From: DASUPK01 sp963736305
GTDB taxonomy: Bacteria > Actinomycetota > Thermoleophilia > Solirubrobacterales > 70-9
Assembly: GCA_963736305.1 (NCBI GenBank)
Contig: CAVTOD010000007.1
Span: 62,001 to 126,000, forward strand
Direction: 5' to 3'
Length of the DNA stretch: 64,000 bases
Shown here in pieces: positions 32,975 to 41,796 of the stretch (positions are counted from its first letter, which is position 1; each line of letters starts with the position of its first letter). The notes under the pieces are model-generated. The model did no database searches and was not told the DNA's origin. It saw only the letters and a program-made list of their open reading frames with translations. Made by a program: the position numbers and the translations under genes.

Positions 32975-33724
32975 CTAGTCCCGAGTTGCGAAATAGACGG
33001 CGTTCGACAACCCAAATCTGGCCCCACGCTCGTCGTCGACCTTGCGTATCCGCACCCCTGCGTCGAGAAGGCTCGACGCGACAGCCTCTTGCGGCAGGGC
33101 GAGCATCCGGATCGGATGCAGCCCGAGGCGATCGTAGAGCCAGGTCTCCCGCACCCCGATCGCGCGCAGGGCCCGGTACGCCGTTCGCCGTGGCTGGAGG
33201 CGGCCAGGTCCGATCCCGGTCGGAAGCTGAAAGCAGAGCAGGCCTCCCGAGGCTGTGACTCGGGCGAGCTCGCCGAGTGCGGCGCGGGCGGCGGCTGCGC
33301 TGGGCAGGTGCTGGAGGACGATGCTCGAGTAGACGATGTCGAAGGCTTGATCGTCGAAGGGGAGGGGCTCAGAGCCGTCTGCACAGACGAGGTCGAGGTT
33401 CGCGGTGTGCGCGTTCAGCTGCCGGGCTCGTTTGAGCATCGTCGCCGAGATGTCGAGCCCCACACATCGATCGACATGCTCCGCCAGCGCCCGCGCGGTG
33501 CGCCCGAGCCCACATCCGAAATCCAGTGCTCGGCCGTGCGCACGAGGCAGTCCGATCTCCGCAGCCTTCGCGAGTCGCTCGTTCACCTCGCGGCGACCGG
33601 TGGCGAAGAACTCCTCCTCATCCCAGCGCCCATGCTTCCGATCCGGCTCGGAGAGGACCGCCCAAAACGGGTCGGCGGTAGCAATGGCATCCCAGTCGCG
33701 GCGAGTGGCCGAGCCGTCCGACAC
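32975..33724 (-). CDS. SAM-dependent methyltransferase
   Basis: This 249-residue class I methyltransferase has motif I LDFGCGLGRTARAL, acidic residues GLDISATMLKRAR and post-motif FDIVYSSIVLQHL. It starts with GTG and lies 3 nt after the stop of the FkbM gene on the same strand, so the two form an operon that is convergent with the flippase. The target is probably a sugar in the cluster's product. Confidence 0.8.
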   Translation of the reverse strand: MSDGSATRRDWDAIATADPFWAVLSEPDRKHGRWDEEEFFATGRREVNERLAKAAEIGLPRAHGRALDFGCGLGRTARALAEHVDRCVGLDISATMLKRARQLNAHTANLDLVCADGSEPLPFDDQAFDIVYSSIVLQHLPSAAAARAALGELARVTASGGLLCFQLPTGIGPGRLQPRRTAYRALRAIGVRETWLYDRLGLHPIRMLALPQEAVASSLLDAGVRIRKVDDERGARFGLSNAVYFATRD

Positions 33725-33727
33725 GAG

Positions 33728-34474
33728 TCAGACCCTAGTCGCGGGTGAACAGGAAGGAGGTCGCGTATTCCGTGCTTCCCGCATCGCGATCGATTGGCTG
33801 GTCTCGGTCGACGTCGAAGTCGCAAGTGGCACCCAGGTTCCCCCTCGCTCGAACCGTCCGTTGTAGCCCCGGCCCGGCAGCCATTCGAGCAGTCTCTCGA
33901 GAGATCCGTCCTCGTGGAAGGCCCGATCGATCTCAACCAGGATCGTTGGCGCGCCATTGGCGATGGTCTGCTCAGCACCTTCGAGGACGTGAAGCTCATG
34001 GCCTTCGGCATCGATCTTCAGGAACCGGACGTCGTCCAGCTCGTACTCGTCCAGCCTTCGCAGGGGAACTTTGACCTTGCGTGCCTGGCTTTGGCCGCGC
34101 TCGCTCGAGAGGGTTGCCAGTGCGTCCCTCCCCACGCCGTCGAGGACCGACAGGGTCCCGCTCCCGGAGCGATCGGACAGGGCGGTTTGCTCGACATGGA
34201 CATTTGGAGATACCACCCGCGTCAGGAAGGAGGCCAACTCCGGATTCGGCTCAAAGGACCAGACGGAGCCGGCGCGGCGTGAAAGCCAGTAGGTCCATGG
34301 CCCCCACCAGGCACCAACATCGACCGCGGTAGACCCTCTGGGAATCAGATCCCCGACAAGGCGGAGCAGGGCGCGCTCGTAGCGAAGCCGGTAGGCCGTG
34401 GCTGCGAGCCGGTAGAAGAGCGAATCGGGAAGGCGTGACTGCGCCAGGTTGGCCGCGGGACCGAGCAACCGCAT
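33728..34474 (-). CDS. FkbM-family methyltransferase
   Basis: This 248-residue protein has FkbM features: TAVDVGAWWGPWTYWLSRR (motif I), VWSFEPNPELASFL, the motif LDEYELDDVRFLKIDAEGHELHVLEGA and ILVEIDRAFH. FkbM enzymes O-methylate sugars or polyketides. The ATG at 34474 fits because a TAGGCT box ends exactly 7 nt upstream; longer readings would run into the divergent glycosyltransferase. Confidence 0.88.
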   Translation of the reverse strand: MRLLGPAANLAQSRLPDSLFYRLAATAYRLRYERALLRLVGDLIPRGSTAVDVGAWWGPWTYWLSRRAGSVWSFEPNPELASFLTRVVSPNVHVEQTALSDRSGSGTLSVLDGVGRDALATLSSERGQSQARKVKVPLRRLDEYELDDVRFLKIDAEGHELHVLEGAEQTIANGAPTILVEIDRAFHEDGSLERLLEWLPGRGYNGRFERGGTWVPLATSTSTETSQSIAMREARNTRPPSCSPATRV

Positions 34475-34481
34475 GCTGCAG

Positions 34482-34487
34482 AGCCTA
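34482..34487 (-). promoter_or_regulatory. Putative -10 box of the FkbM operon
   Basis: TAGGCT (minus strand) ends 7 nt before ATG 34474, ideal spacing for a leaderless transcript. Confidence 0.6.
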
Positions 34488-34538
34488 TTTGCAGGGCGCA
34501 ATTGCGTCTGATGGCCGCTGGTAGCATCACGCACGATT

Positions 34539-35432
34539 GTGAATTCGCGTCTCCACTTGCGGGGCGGTGGTTTGGCGTCCATCGACTCACCGGTCAGGGA
34601 GGGAGCCCGAGCCGAACGCTCCGGCAACGGCGCCGTCCGGCCCTTCGTCAGCATCATCGTGCCGGCGTACAACGAGGAGAAGCGGCTGGCCGGTTGCCTG
34701 CAGAAGCTGCGCCAGCACGCGTCCGAAGAGCTCGGTGACAACGTCGAGATGATCATCGTCGACGACGGGAGCGACGATCGAACTGTCGAGACCGCCTGGG
34801 CGCAGCTCAAGCCCTTCCCGCACAGTCAATTACTGCGGCTTCCCTGGCATTCGGGCAAGGGTGCCGCCGTTCGCCTTGGGGTCACTGCCGCCCGGGGCGG
34901 GGTGATCGTCTTCATGGACGCCGATCTCGCCACGGATCTGAAAGCGCTCGCGCTCGCGCTCGAGGCTCTCCGACATGCCGAGGTGGCGGTCGGTTCGCGC
35001 GCGGTGCCGGGGGCTGTGCTGACGGGGCATTCGCGTCTTCGCAGCATTTTGCATCGCACCTTCCGCTCACAGGTCGGACGGCTGACCGGCGTTTCGGCGA
35101 CCGACCCCCAATGTGGCTTTAAGGCCTTTCGCAGCGAAGCGGCAAAGCCGCTGTTTGCCATCTCGCGGATCGAGGGTTTCGCGTTCGATGTCGAGATCCT
35201 CCTGCTGGCCCAGAAGCTCGACTACCGGATCGCCGAAGTGCCGGTGCACTGGAACGCGGTCGGGGGCAGCCACATCCGCGTCCTGCGTGACGCGCTGGCG
35301 ATACTTCGCGACTCACTGAAGGTGCGGTTGCTCTATCACCGCAAGGCGCCGCTCGACACCTGGACGGAGGCGCCCCTGAGCGGGCCGCCGTCATCTCCAG
35401 CTGAATCGGCGGACGCGCAGCCTCCTCAGTGA
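34539..35432 (+). CDS. GT2 glycosyltransferase (dolichyl-phosphate glucose/mannose synthase-like)
   Basis: This 297-residue GT-A enzyme has VSIIVPAYNEEKRL, IIVDDGSDDRT, the metal-binding MDADLATD and the QCGFKAF motif of polyprenyl-phosphate glycosyl transferases. It probably makes a polyprenyl-linked sugar, the kind of donor used by the GT-C protein. It starts with GTG 11 nt after a TAGCAT box. The next gene overlaps its stop by 4 nt. Confidence 0.85.
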   Translation: MNSRLHLRGGGLASIDSPVREGARAERSGNGAVRPFVSIIVPAYNEEKRLAGCLQKLRQHASEELGDNVEMIIVDDGSDDRTVETAWAQLKPFPHSQLLRLPWHSGKGAAVRLGVTAARGGVIVFMDADLATDLKALALALEALRHAEVAVGSRAVPGAVLTGHSRLRSILHRTFRSQVGRLTGVSATDPQCGFKAFRSEAAKPLFAISRIEGFAFDVEILLLAQKLDYRIAEVPVHWNAVGGSHIRVLRDALAILRDSLKVRLLYHRKAPLDTWTEAPLSGPPSSPAESADAQPPQ

Positions 35433-36523
35433 CCTCCCCGACCGGCGGCTCTCCACAAGCCCGCAGACGCCGGATCGCTTTCATCTCCTGGCGCGATCTT
35501 GCCCATCCCCAGGCGGGGGGATCCGAGGTCCTGGTCGATCAGCTCGCGCGGGCCTGCCAGGAGCGGGGGCACGAGGCGGCTCTCCTGTGCGGCTCTCCGG
35601 TCGCCTACCGCCCATATGAGGTGGTGCCCCTCGGCGGGGCTTATGCGCAGTACGCGCGTGCCCCATTCGCATATGCGCGCCGGTTCCGAGACTGGGACGT
35701 CCTCGTCGACAACGACAACGGGATCCCGTTCTTTTCACCCCTCTGGCGGCGCCGCCCGGTCGTCTGCCTGGTCCATCACCTGAGTAAGGAGCAGTGGCGC
35801 CTGCGATTCCCGCGGCCCATCGCGTCCCTCGGACGCGCGCTCGAGGAGCGGGCAATGCCACGTGCTTATCGGCGCTCACTGTTTCTCTGCGTGTCCCAAT
35901 CGACCGCCTCCGGGGTCGGCGCGCTCGGGGTGCCGGCGAACCGCATCCGGCTCATGCCGATGGGTACGCCCGCCATCCCAGCCACGGAAGACTTCCGCTC
36001 CCCCGACCCTCTCTTCCTCGCCCTGGGACGGCTCGTTCCCTACAAGCGCCTGGACGTCCTGTTGCGGATTTGGCAGACGGTTCATGGCCAGGTGGGTGGT
36101 CGCCTGGTGATCGCCGGCGACGGCCCCGAGCGTCAGAAGCTGGAGCAGATCGGCGGCGAGGGCGTGGAGATCCGCGGCCGGATCTCCGAGGCCGAGAAGC
36201 AGCGGCTACTTCTCTCGTCCTGGCTGCTCGTGCACAGTGCGCTTCACGAGGGCTGGGGAATGGTGGTCAGTGAAGCCGCGCATGCCGGGACCCCGGCCCT
36301 TGCGTTCGATGTGCCGGGCATCCGCGATTCTGTCGCCCAGGGAGCGACCGGCGTGCTCGTCTCGTCCGAGAGCGAGTTCGCGGAGGAGTGGATCGCGCTG
36401 GCACGGGATTCGGAGCGCCGCGAGAGGATCGGGGCGGCCGCGCGGCTTCGGGCCCAGGAAATGCCCTGGGAGGACACCGTTGACGCCTTTCTCTCGGTGG
36501 TCGAGGAGTCGATCCGCGACTAG
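35429..36523 (+). CDS. GT4 glycosyltransferase
   Basis: This 364-residue GT-B enzyme has an N-terminal glycine loop (AHPQAGGSEVLVDQLARACQERG) and a C-terminal donor domain (FLALGRLVPYKRLDVLLRIW; SALHEGWGMVVSEAAHAGTPALAF, with the EX7E pattern). Its GTG overlaps the end of the GT2 gene. Likely adds a sugar to the lipid-linked glycan in the cytoplasm. Confidence 0.87.
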   Translation: MTSPTGGSPQARRRRIAFISWRDLAHPQAGGSEVLVDQLARACQERGHEAALLCGSPVAYRPYEVVPLGGAYAQYARAPFAYARRFRDWDVLVDNDNGIPFFSPLWRRRPVVCLVHHLSKEQWRLRFPRPIASLGRALEERAMPRAYRRSLFLCVSQSTASGVGALGVPANRIRLMPMGTPAIPATEDFRSPDPLFLALGRLVPYKRLDVLLRIWQTVHGQVGGRLVIAGDGPERQKLEQIGGEGVEIRGRISEAEKQRLLLSSWLLVHSALHEGWGMVVSEAAHAGTPALAFDVPGIRDSVAQGATGVLVSSESEFAEEWIALARDSERRERIGAAARLRAQEMPWEDTVDAFLSVVEESIRD

Positions 36524-37152
36524 CGAGGCCGCCGGCACTCCATCACGGCGATGGGGTGCCGCCAGCGGAGCAGAGGAGGGTGGAGCCTCTCGTTGTCGAC
36601 CGACACGTCAACCGACTCGAACCGGCGGCGAGCGAGCTCCGCGTATTCCTCTGGCGATCGGACGTTTCCGCCGCGATCGAGCCCGATGAACCACCTCGTC
36701 GCCCGGGAGGCGCCGGGAACGTGCGTCGGGTCGGCGGTCAGCAGCCTGCCCTCGGACTCCAGCACGCCGGCGGCCAGGTCCATCAGCCGCTGAGCGCCGC
36801 CGTCGTCGAGGTGATGGATCAGGCCATGTGCGATCACCGCATCGAACCGCCTGCCATTCAGCTCCGCCGCGGTGACATCGCCGCGACGGAACTCCCCCTG
36901 GTCTCCGAAGCGTTGGCGTGCAGCATCGATGTAGGTAGGGGAGAGGTCGTACCCGAGATAGTCCGTCTCCGGCATCAGCCGCAGCATCTCGCCGGGCCCG
37001 CATCCGACGTCGAGGACCCTCATGCCCGGTTCTGGCCGGAGGTGGCTGACGAACCTCGCATGGCGATCGGGCTGGCCGACGGCCGCCTGGAAGAGGTCGT
37101 AGATCCGGGGGCTCGAGAGAATCGAATGGAGGCCCCGAGTTGATTGCGCCAT
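36520..37152 (-). CDS. SAM-dependent methyltransferase
   Basis: This 210-residue class I methyltransferase has LDVGCGPGEMLRLM, GYDLSPTYIDAARQR and FDAVIAHGLIHHLDD. It is convergent with the GT4 gene, overlapping it by 4 bases. A TAGGGT box ends 7 nt before the ATG. It closes the polysaccharide cluster. Confidence 0.83.
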   Translation of the reverse strand: MAQSTRGLHSILSSPRIYDLFQAAVGQPDRHARFVSHLRPEPGMRVLDVGCGPGEMLRLMPETDYLGYDLSPTYIDAARQRFGDQGEFRRGDVTAAELNGRRFDAVIAHGLIHHLDDGGAQRLMDLAAGVLESEGRLLTADPTHVPGASRATRWFIGLDRGGNVRSPEEYAELARRRFESVDVSVDNERLHPPLLRWRHPIAVMECRRPR

Positions 37153-37159
37153 CGCTCAT

Positions 37160-37165
37160 ACCCTA
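37160..37165 (-). promoter_or_regulatory. Putative -10 box of the methyltransferase gene
   Basis: TAGGGT (minus strand) ends 7 nt before ATG 37152. Confidence 0.6.
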
Positions 37166-37245
37166 GGCGAGGTTCCTGCCCAGGCATGGCTTTGTTGTGA
37201 CTTCAAACATTCCCCGCAAATCTGACCATCGGTTCCTCCGAAGAC

Positions 37246-37273
37246 TTGACAAATCCAATGTGTTCGATAAGGG
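37246..37273 (+). promoter_or_regulatory. Promoter of the ROK regulator gene
   Basis: Perfect -35 TTGACA (37246-37251) followed after 16 nt by TAAGGG (37268-37273). GTG 37284 lies 10 nt further, so this promoter argues against the longer reading frame from 37197. Confidence 0.5.
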
Positions 37274-37283
37274 TTCGGCGCCC

Positions 37284-38498
37284 GTGGAATCGGCAGACTC
37301 CGGATCGCTCCGGTCACTGCGTGAGCTCAATCGCGGGCGCGTCATCGACGCGCTGCGCGGGCGAGGCACCGCCAGCCGTGCGGAGATCGCGCGGCTCACA
37401 GGGCTCTCCCGCTCGACGGTGTCGAGCATCGTCGCCGACCTGATCGAGTCCGGCCTCCTCACCGAGCAGGCCGAGGCGACCGGGGTGGCGCACGGCGAGA
37501 GCGGGGGGCGGCCGCCCGTCCTGCTCTCCCTCAATCCATCGGCCGGCCTCGCGGTCGGCGTCGACTTCGGCCATACCCACCTTCGGGTCGCGGTTTCGGA
37601 TCTCTCCCACGAGGTGCTGGCGGAGGCCGGGCGGGAGCTCGACGTGGATCACTCCGCCGAGGAGGGCCTGGATGCGGCGGCCGAGCTCGTCGACCAGGTT
37701 CTCACCGAGGCAAAGGGCGGTCGCAACGGGGTGGTCGGCGTCGGGATGGGCGTGCCCGGGCCGATCAACAGGGAGACCGGCGCGGTCGGCTCCTCGTCGA
37801 TCTTGCCGGGCTGGGTCGGTGTCAACGCCGGGGCGGAGATGGAGCACCGGCTCGGGCTTCCGGTCAGGGTGGAGAACGACGCCAACCTCGGTGCCCTCGC
37901 GGAGTTCGTCTGGGGATCGGGCCGGGGCCATACGGATGTCGTCTACATCAAGCTCTCCTCCGGCGTCGGTGCGGGCCTGCTCTTTGCCGGCCGCCTCCAC
38001 CATGGGGCCGGAGGCACCGCGGGGGAGATCGGCCACACTCCGGCGCAGAACGGGACCGCGATCTGCCGCTGCGGCAGCCGGGGATGCCTAGAGACCGTTG
38101 CGTCGGCGCGCGCGATCGCCGAGCAGGTGGGCGTGAGCCGCGGAGAGACGGTCTCGACCAAGGACCTTCTGAACCTGATCGCCGACGGCGATCCCGCGGC
38201 AAGCCGCCTGATCGCCGAGGCCGGACGGGAGATCGGCGTCGCGGTCGCCAGGCTTTGCAACCTCGTCAATCCCAACTGCGTGATCATCGGCGGCGACCTG
38301 AGCGCGGCCGGCGAGCTGATCACGGAGCCCGTGCTCGAGTCGATCCGTCGCTACGCGATCGCCAGCGCGGCGGACGAGGTCACCGTCGTCGCAGGCGTTC
38401 TGGGAGAACGCGCCGAACTACTTGGGGCGCTCGCGCTGGTGCTGCACGCGACGGAGGGCGTCGTCGGAGCGGGACCGGCCGCGGCGGTGGCCGCATGA
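37284..38498 (+). CDS. ROK-family transcriptional regulator (XylR/NagC type)
   Basis: This 404-residue protein has an N-terminal winged helix (about 8-65: RAEIARLTGLSRSTVSSIVADLIESGLL), then the ROK sugar-kinase fold with VGVDFGHTHLRVA, ENDA (198-201), GGTAGEIGH and the zinc motif C261-x-C263-G-x-x-G-C268. It sits directly before a sugar ABC transporter and probably represses it until a monosaccharide binds. The start was set at GTG 37284 because a consensus promoter lies inside the longer frame. Confidence 0.88.
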   Translation: MESADSGSLRSLRELNRGRVIDALRGRGTASRAEIARLTGLSRSTVSSIVADLIESGLLTEQAEATGVAHGESGGRPPVLLSLNPSAGLAVGVDFGHTHLRVAVSDLSHEVLAEAGRELDVDHSAEEGLDAAAELVDQVLTEAKGGRNGVVGVGMGVPGPINRETGAVGSSSILPGWVGVNAGAEMEHRLGLPVRVENDANLGALAEFVWGSGRGHTDVVYIKLSSGVGAGLLFAGRLHHGAGGTAGEIGHTPAQNGTAICRCGSRGCLETVASARAIAEQVGVSRGETVSTKDLLNLIADGDPAASRLIAEAGREIGVAVARLCNLVNPNCVIIGGDLSAAGELITEPVLESIRRYAIASAADEVTVVAGVLGERAELLGALALVLHATEGVVGAGPAAAVAA

Positions 38499-38550
38499 AG
38501 CGTTTGAAACTCAATCAACAAGAGAGGAACTACCAGTGGAGGTGGTGCGT

Positions 38551-39669
38551 GTGACTAGATCCAAGAGCTGGGCTCGCGGCGCTGTGCTGTCGGTGGCGGC
38601 GCTCGTGATCGGGCTCGGGCTCGCCGCCTGTGGCGGCGGCGGAGGTGGCGGAGGGCCGAAGGTCGCCCTGCTGCTGCCGGAGTCGAAGACGACTCGTTAC
38701 GAGGCCCACGATCATCCGGAGTTCGAGGCCGCCTTGAAGTCGGCGTGTCCGGACTGCGACCTCATCTACAACAATGCGAACCAGGACGCGTCGACGCAGC
38801 AGTCCCAGATGGAGTCGGCGCTCACGGACGGGGCCGACGTGGTCGTCCTCGACCCGGTGGACTCCTCGTCCGCGGCGTCGATGGTGAACCTGGCCAAGCA
38901 GCAGAACGTCCCGGTCGTGAGCTACGACCGGCTGATCCTCGACACGCCGGACGTCGCCGGATACGTCTCGTTCGACAACGTCAAGGTGGGCGAGCTCCAG
39001 GGCAGCACCCTGGCCAAGAAGCTCGCCGCTGACGGCAACGCCACCGGGCCGATCGTGAAGATCAACGGCTCGCCGACCGACAACAACGCGAAGCTGTTCG
39101 GTCAAGGTGCGGACTCCGCACTGAATGCGGCGAACGTTCAGGTCGCCAAGGAGTACGACACCCCGGATTGGAGCCCAGACAAGGCCCAGTCCGAGATGGA
39201 TCAGGCGATCACGGCGCTCGGCAAGACCGGGTTCAAGGGCCTGTACGCCATGAACGACGGCACCGCCGGCGGTGCGATCGCCGCGATGCAGGCAGCAGGC
39301 ATCGATCCGAAGACGATTCCGTCTACGGGTCAGGACGCCGAGCTCGAGGCCGTTCAGCGGATCCTCACCGGCGACCAGTACATGACGGTCTACAAGGCGA
39401 CCAAGCCGGAGGCCACGGCCGCTGCTCAGATGGCGGTCGCGCTCGCCAATGGCAAGCCGATCCCGGCGAACATGATCACCACGAAGACCAACAACGGTGC
39501 GACGGATGTCCCGTCGGACCTGCTGACCCCGATCGCGGTGACGAAGGACAACGTCGCCACCGCGTCATACGGCGGGCAGCCGCTGATCGGTTCGAACGGT
39601 TACTGGACCGCCAGCGACGTCTGCACCTCTGAGTTCCAGTCGGCCTGCCAGGCGGCCGGAATCCAGTAG
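38551..39669 (+). CDS. Sugar ABC transporter substrate-binding lipoprotein
   Basis: This 372-residue protein has a lipoprotein signal with lipobox LAAC, a Gly linker, then a periplasmic-binding-protein-like fold (VALLLPESKTTRYEAHDHPEF, VVVLDPVDSSSAASMV, VPVVSYDRLI) close to XylF/RbsB-type monosaccharide binders. It delivers sugar to the permease. GGAGGTGG gives good spacing to GTG 38551; GTG 38536 with AGAGGAA upstream is an alternative start. Xylose is the nearest match, but the sugar is not certain. Confidence 0.87.
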   Translation: MTRSKSWARGAVLSVAALVIGLGLAACGGGGGGGGPKVALLLPESKTTRYEAHDHPEFEAALKSACPDCDLIYNNANQDASTQQSQMESALTDGADVVVLDPVDSSSAASMVNLAKQQNVPVVSYDRLILDTPDVAGYVSFDNVKVGELQGSTLAKKLAADGNATGPIVKINGSPTDNNAKLFGQGADSALNAANVQVAKEYDTPDWSPDKAQSEMDQAITALGKTGFKGLYAMNDGTAGGAIAAMQAAGIDPKTIPSTGQDAELEAVQRILTGDQYMTVYKATKPEATAAAQMAVALANGKPIPANMITTKTNNGATDVPSDLLTPIAVTKDNVATASYGGQPLIGSNGYWTASDVCTSEFQSACQAAGIQ

Positions 39670-39718
39670 GCGCGGGTAGCTAGTAGAAATGAACCCCGAG
39701 TCGCGAGGAGATGAGAAG

Positions 39719-40525
39719 GTGAGCGAGCAGAAGCGCAGCGGCAATGGCAAGCCCGATCATCTCCTCGCGGTCGAGGGGTTCAGCAAGAGCTTCGGTCCCG
39801 TCCAGGCCCTCTCCGACGTCGACTTCGAGGTCGATGGCGGCGAGGTCGTCGCCCTCGTCGGCGACAATGGGGCTGGGAAGTCCACCCTGATCAAGGCGAT
39901 CGACGGGGTACAGCCCCCCGATTCGGGACAGGCCTACTTCGAGGGCAGGCCGGTGAAGATCAGCGATCCGAATTCGGCCGTGCAGCTCGGGATAGCAAGT
40001 GTCTTCCAGGATCTCGCCCTCTGCGACAACCTCGACGTCGTTGCCAACCTCTACCTCGGTCAAGAGGTGGTGGGCAATGGGGGGATCCCGCTGCCCGTGA
40101 TCAACGAGACCGAGATGGAGCAGCATGCGAACGAGCTGCTCGACGAGCTCTCGGTGACGACGCTCGGCAGCGTGCGGACCGAGGTGGGGAGCCTCTCCGG
40201 TGGGCAGCGTCAGTCGGTTGCGATCGCCCGCTCCCTGCTCGGGGAGCCCAAGGTTGTGCTGTTGGACGAGCCCACCGCTGCACTCGGCGTGGCGCAGACT
40301 GCGCAGGTCCTCAGCCTGATCAAGCGCCTCCGCGAGCGCGGACTTGGCGTGGTGGTCATCAGCCACAACCTCGAGAACGTCTTCCAGGTCGCCGACCGGA
40401 TCGTGGTGCTGCGCCTCGGCAGGCGGGAGGCCACGTTCGACGTGAAGAAGACGACGAGGGAGGAGGTCGTGGCGGCGATTACCGGCGCCTCGGCGGAGAT
40501 CGACTTCACGAAGGAGGGCAAGTGA
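39719..40525 (+). CDS. Sugar ABC transporter ATP-binding protein
   Basis: This 268-residue protein has a single ABC cassette: Walker A GDNGAGKST, signature LSGGQRQSVAIARSL, Walker B VVLLDEPTAAL and the switch His in ISHNLENV. Unlike E. coli XylG or RbsA it holds one cassette, not two, so it works as a dimer (FrcA-like). Start GTG 39719 has GAGGAG 8 nt upstream; ATG 39689 lacks a ribosome site. Confidence 0.9.
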   Translation: MSEQKRSGNGKPDHLLAVEGFSKSFGPVQALSDVDFEVDGGEVVALVGDNGAGKSTLIKAIDGVQPPDSGQAYFEGRPVKISDPNSAVQLGIASVFQDLALCDNLDVVANLYLGQEVVGNGGIPLPVINETEMEQHANELLDELSVTTLGSVRTEVGSLSGGQRQSVAIARSLLGEPKVVLLDEPTAALGVAQTAQVLSLIKRLRERGLGVVVISHNLENVFQVADRIVVLRLGRREATFDVKKTTREEVVAAITGASAEIDFTKEGK

Positions 40526-41730
40526 TGGAGAGCGCCACGCAGACCGCTGACGGGGCAGAGCAGGAGGGAAGGCTCAGCGTCATCGCGCGCCTGGCTCGAG
40601 GCGAGCTCGGCTCTCTGCGCGTCTTCCTCACGATCGCCCTGATCTGGGCGATCTTCCAGTTCGAGAACGACCGGTTCCTCTCTGCGATCAACCTGACCAA
40701 CCTGACCCTGCAGATCGCGGCGATCGGCATGATCTCCATCGGGGTCGTCCTCGTCCTGCTGCTCGGGGAGATCGATCTCTCCGTGGGCGCGGTGAGCGGG
40801 CTGGCGGCGGGCGTGATGGCGGTGCTCAACGTCAAGCACGGCTGGAGCCCCGAACTTGCCATCCTCGCCGGGCTCCTCACGGGCGCCATCATCGGGTTCT
40901 TCAACGGCTTCATGGTGACCTTCTTCCGGATCCCGTCCTTCGTCGTCACGCTGGCCGGGCTGCTTGCCTGGCAGGGAGCGCTGTTGGCCGTGCTGGGCAA
41001 CACCGGCACGATCAACCTGCCTCCGAGCACGATCACCGACCTGGCCGGGAAGTTCTACGGCGCCGGCGTCGGCTACGCGCTCGCCGCGATCGTGACTGGG
41101 GCGACCTTCGGGACCGGGCTGCTGGAGCTCCGGCGGCGCCAGAAGGCGGGACTGGAAATCAATCCGCTTGCCGGGATCGTCATTCGGACCGTGATCGTCG
41201 GAGTCGCGAGCTTCGTCGCCGTCACGATCCTGAGCTCGGACCGCGGCATTCCCCTATCCGCCCTGATCCTGGTCGTCTTCTGCGGGTTCTTCGCCTGGCT
41301 GACGACCCGCACGCCGTTCGGCCGCCACATCTTCGCCACCGGCGGAGGCGCCGAGGCCGCGCGGCGTGCCGGCATCCCGATCAATCGCGTCCGCATCCTG
41401 GTCTTCACGATCTGCTCGACGATGGCTGCGGCCGGGGGGATCCTGGCGGCCTCGCGGCTGATCGCCGTCAATCAGGCCTCCGGCTCGGGCGACATCCTGC
41501 TGCTCGCGATCGCCGGGCCCGTGATCGCAGGGACCAGCCTGTTCGGCGGCCGTGGCTCGGTCTGGTCGGCCCTCCTCGGCGCCGTGGTGATCGGGTCGAT
41601 CTCGAACGGGATGGATCTGCTCGGCCTGAACTCGGACGTGAAGTACATGATCACCGGCGGCGTCCTGCTCGCGGCGGTGACGGTCGACGCGTTGGCCCGC
41701 CGCCAGCGCGAGCAGACTCAGGTTACGTAG
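40525..41730 (+). CDS. Sugar ABC transporter permease (XylH/FrcC-like)
   Basis: This 401-residue permease has about ten to eleven membrane segments with the family signature LLGEIDLSVGAVSGL, GFFNGFMVTFFRIPSFVVTLAGL, GGGAEAARRAGIPINRVRI and LFGGRGSVWSALLGA. The ATG shares bases with the ATPase stop (TGATG). It completes the binding protein-ATPase-permease operon controlled by the ROK regulator. Confidence 0.9.
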   Translation: MESATQTADGAEQEGRLSVIARLARGELGSLRVFLTIALIWAIFQFENDRFLSAINLTNLTLQIAAIGMISIGVVLVLLLGEIDLSVGAVSGLAAGVMAVLNVKHGWSPELAILAGLLTGAIIGFFNGFMVTFFRIPSFVVTLAGLLAWQGALLAVLGNTGTINLPPSTITDLAGKFYGAGVGYALAAIVTGATFGTGLLELRRRQKAGLEINPLAGIVIRTVIVGVASFVAVTILSSDRGIPLSALILVVFCGFFAWLTTRTPFGRHIFATGGGAEAARRAGIPINRVRILVFTICSTMAAAGGILAASRLIAVNQASGSGDILLLAIAGPVIAGTSLFGGRGSVWSALLGAVVIGSISNGMDLLGLNSDVKYMITGGVLLAAVTVDALARRQREQTQVT

Positions 41731-41784
41731 GCAGCTCCGCCGTTGCTTCTGCATCGACTGCGAAACGGCGCATCGATCCAGACC

Positions 41785-41790
41785 TAGAGT
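41785..41790 (+). promoter_or_regulatory. Putative -10 box of the broken subtilase gene
   Basis: TAGAGT ends 6 nt before the ATG at 41797. Confidence 0.45.
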
Positions 41791-41796
41791 TGTTCC

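Noticed and set aside
38499..38535. TTGA-aac-TCAA as the ROK operator
   Set aside because: Only four-base arms in an AT-richer gap; too short to call without other sites.
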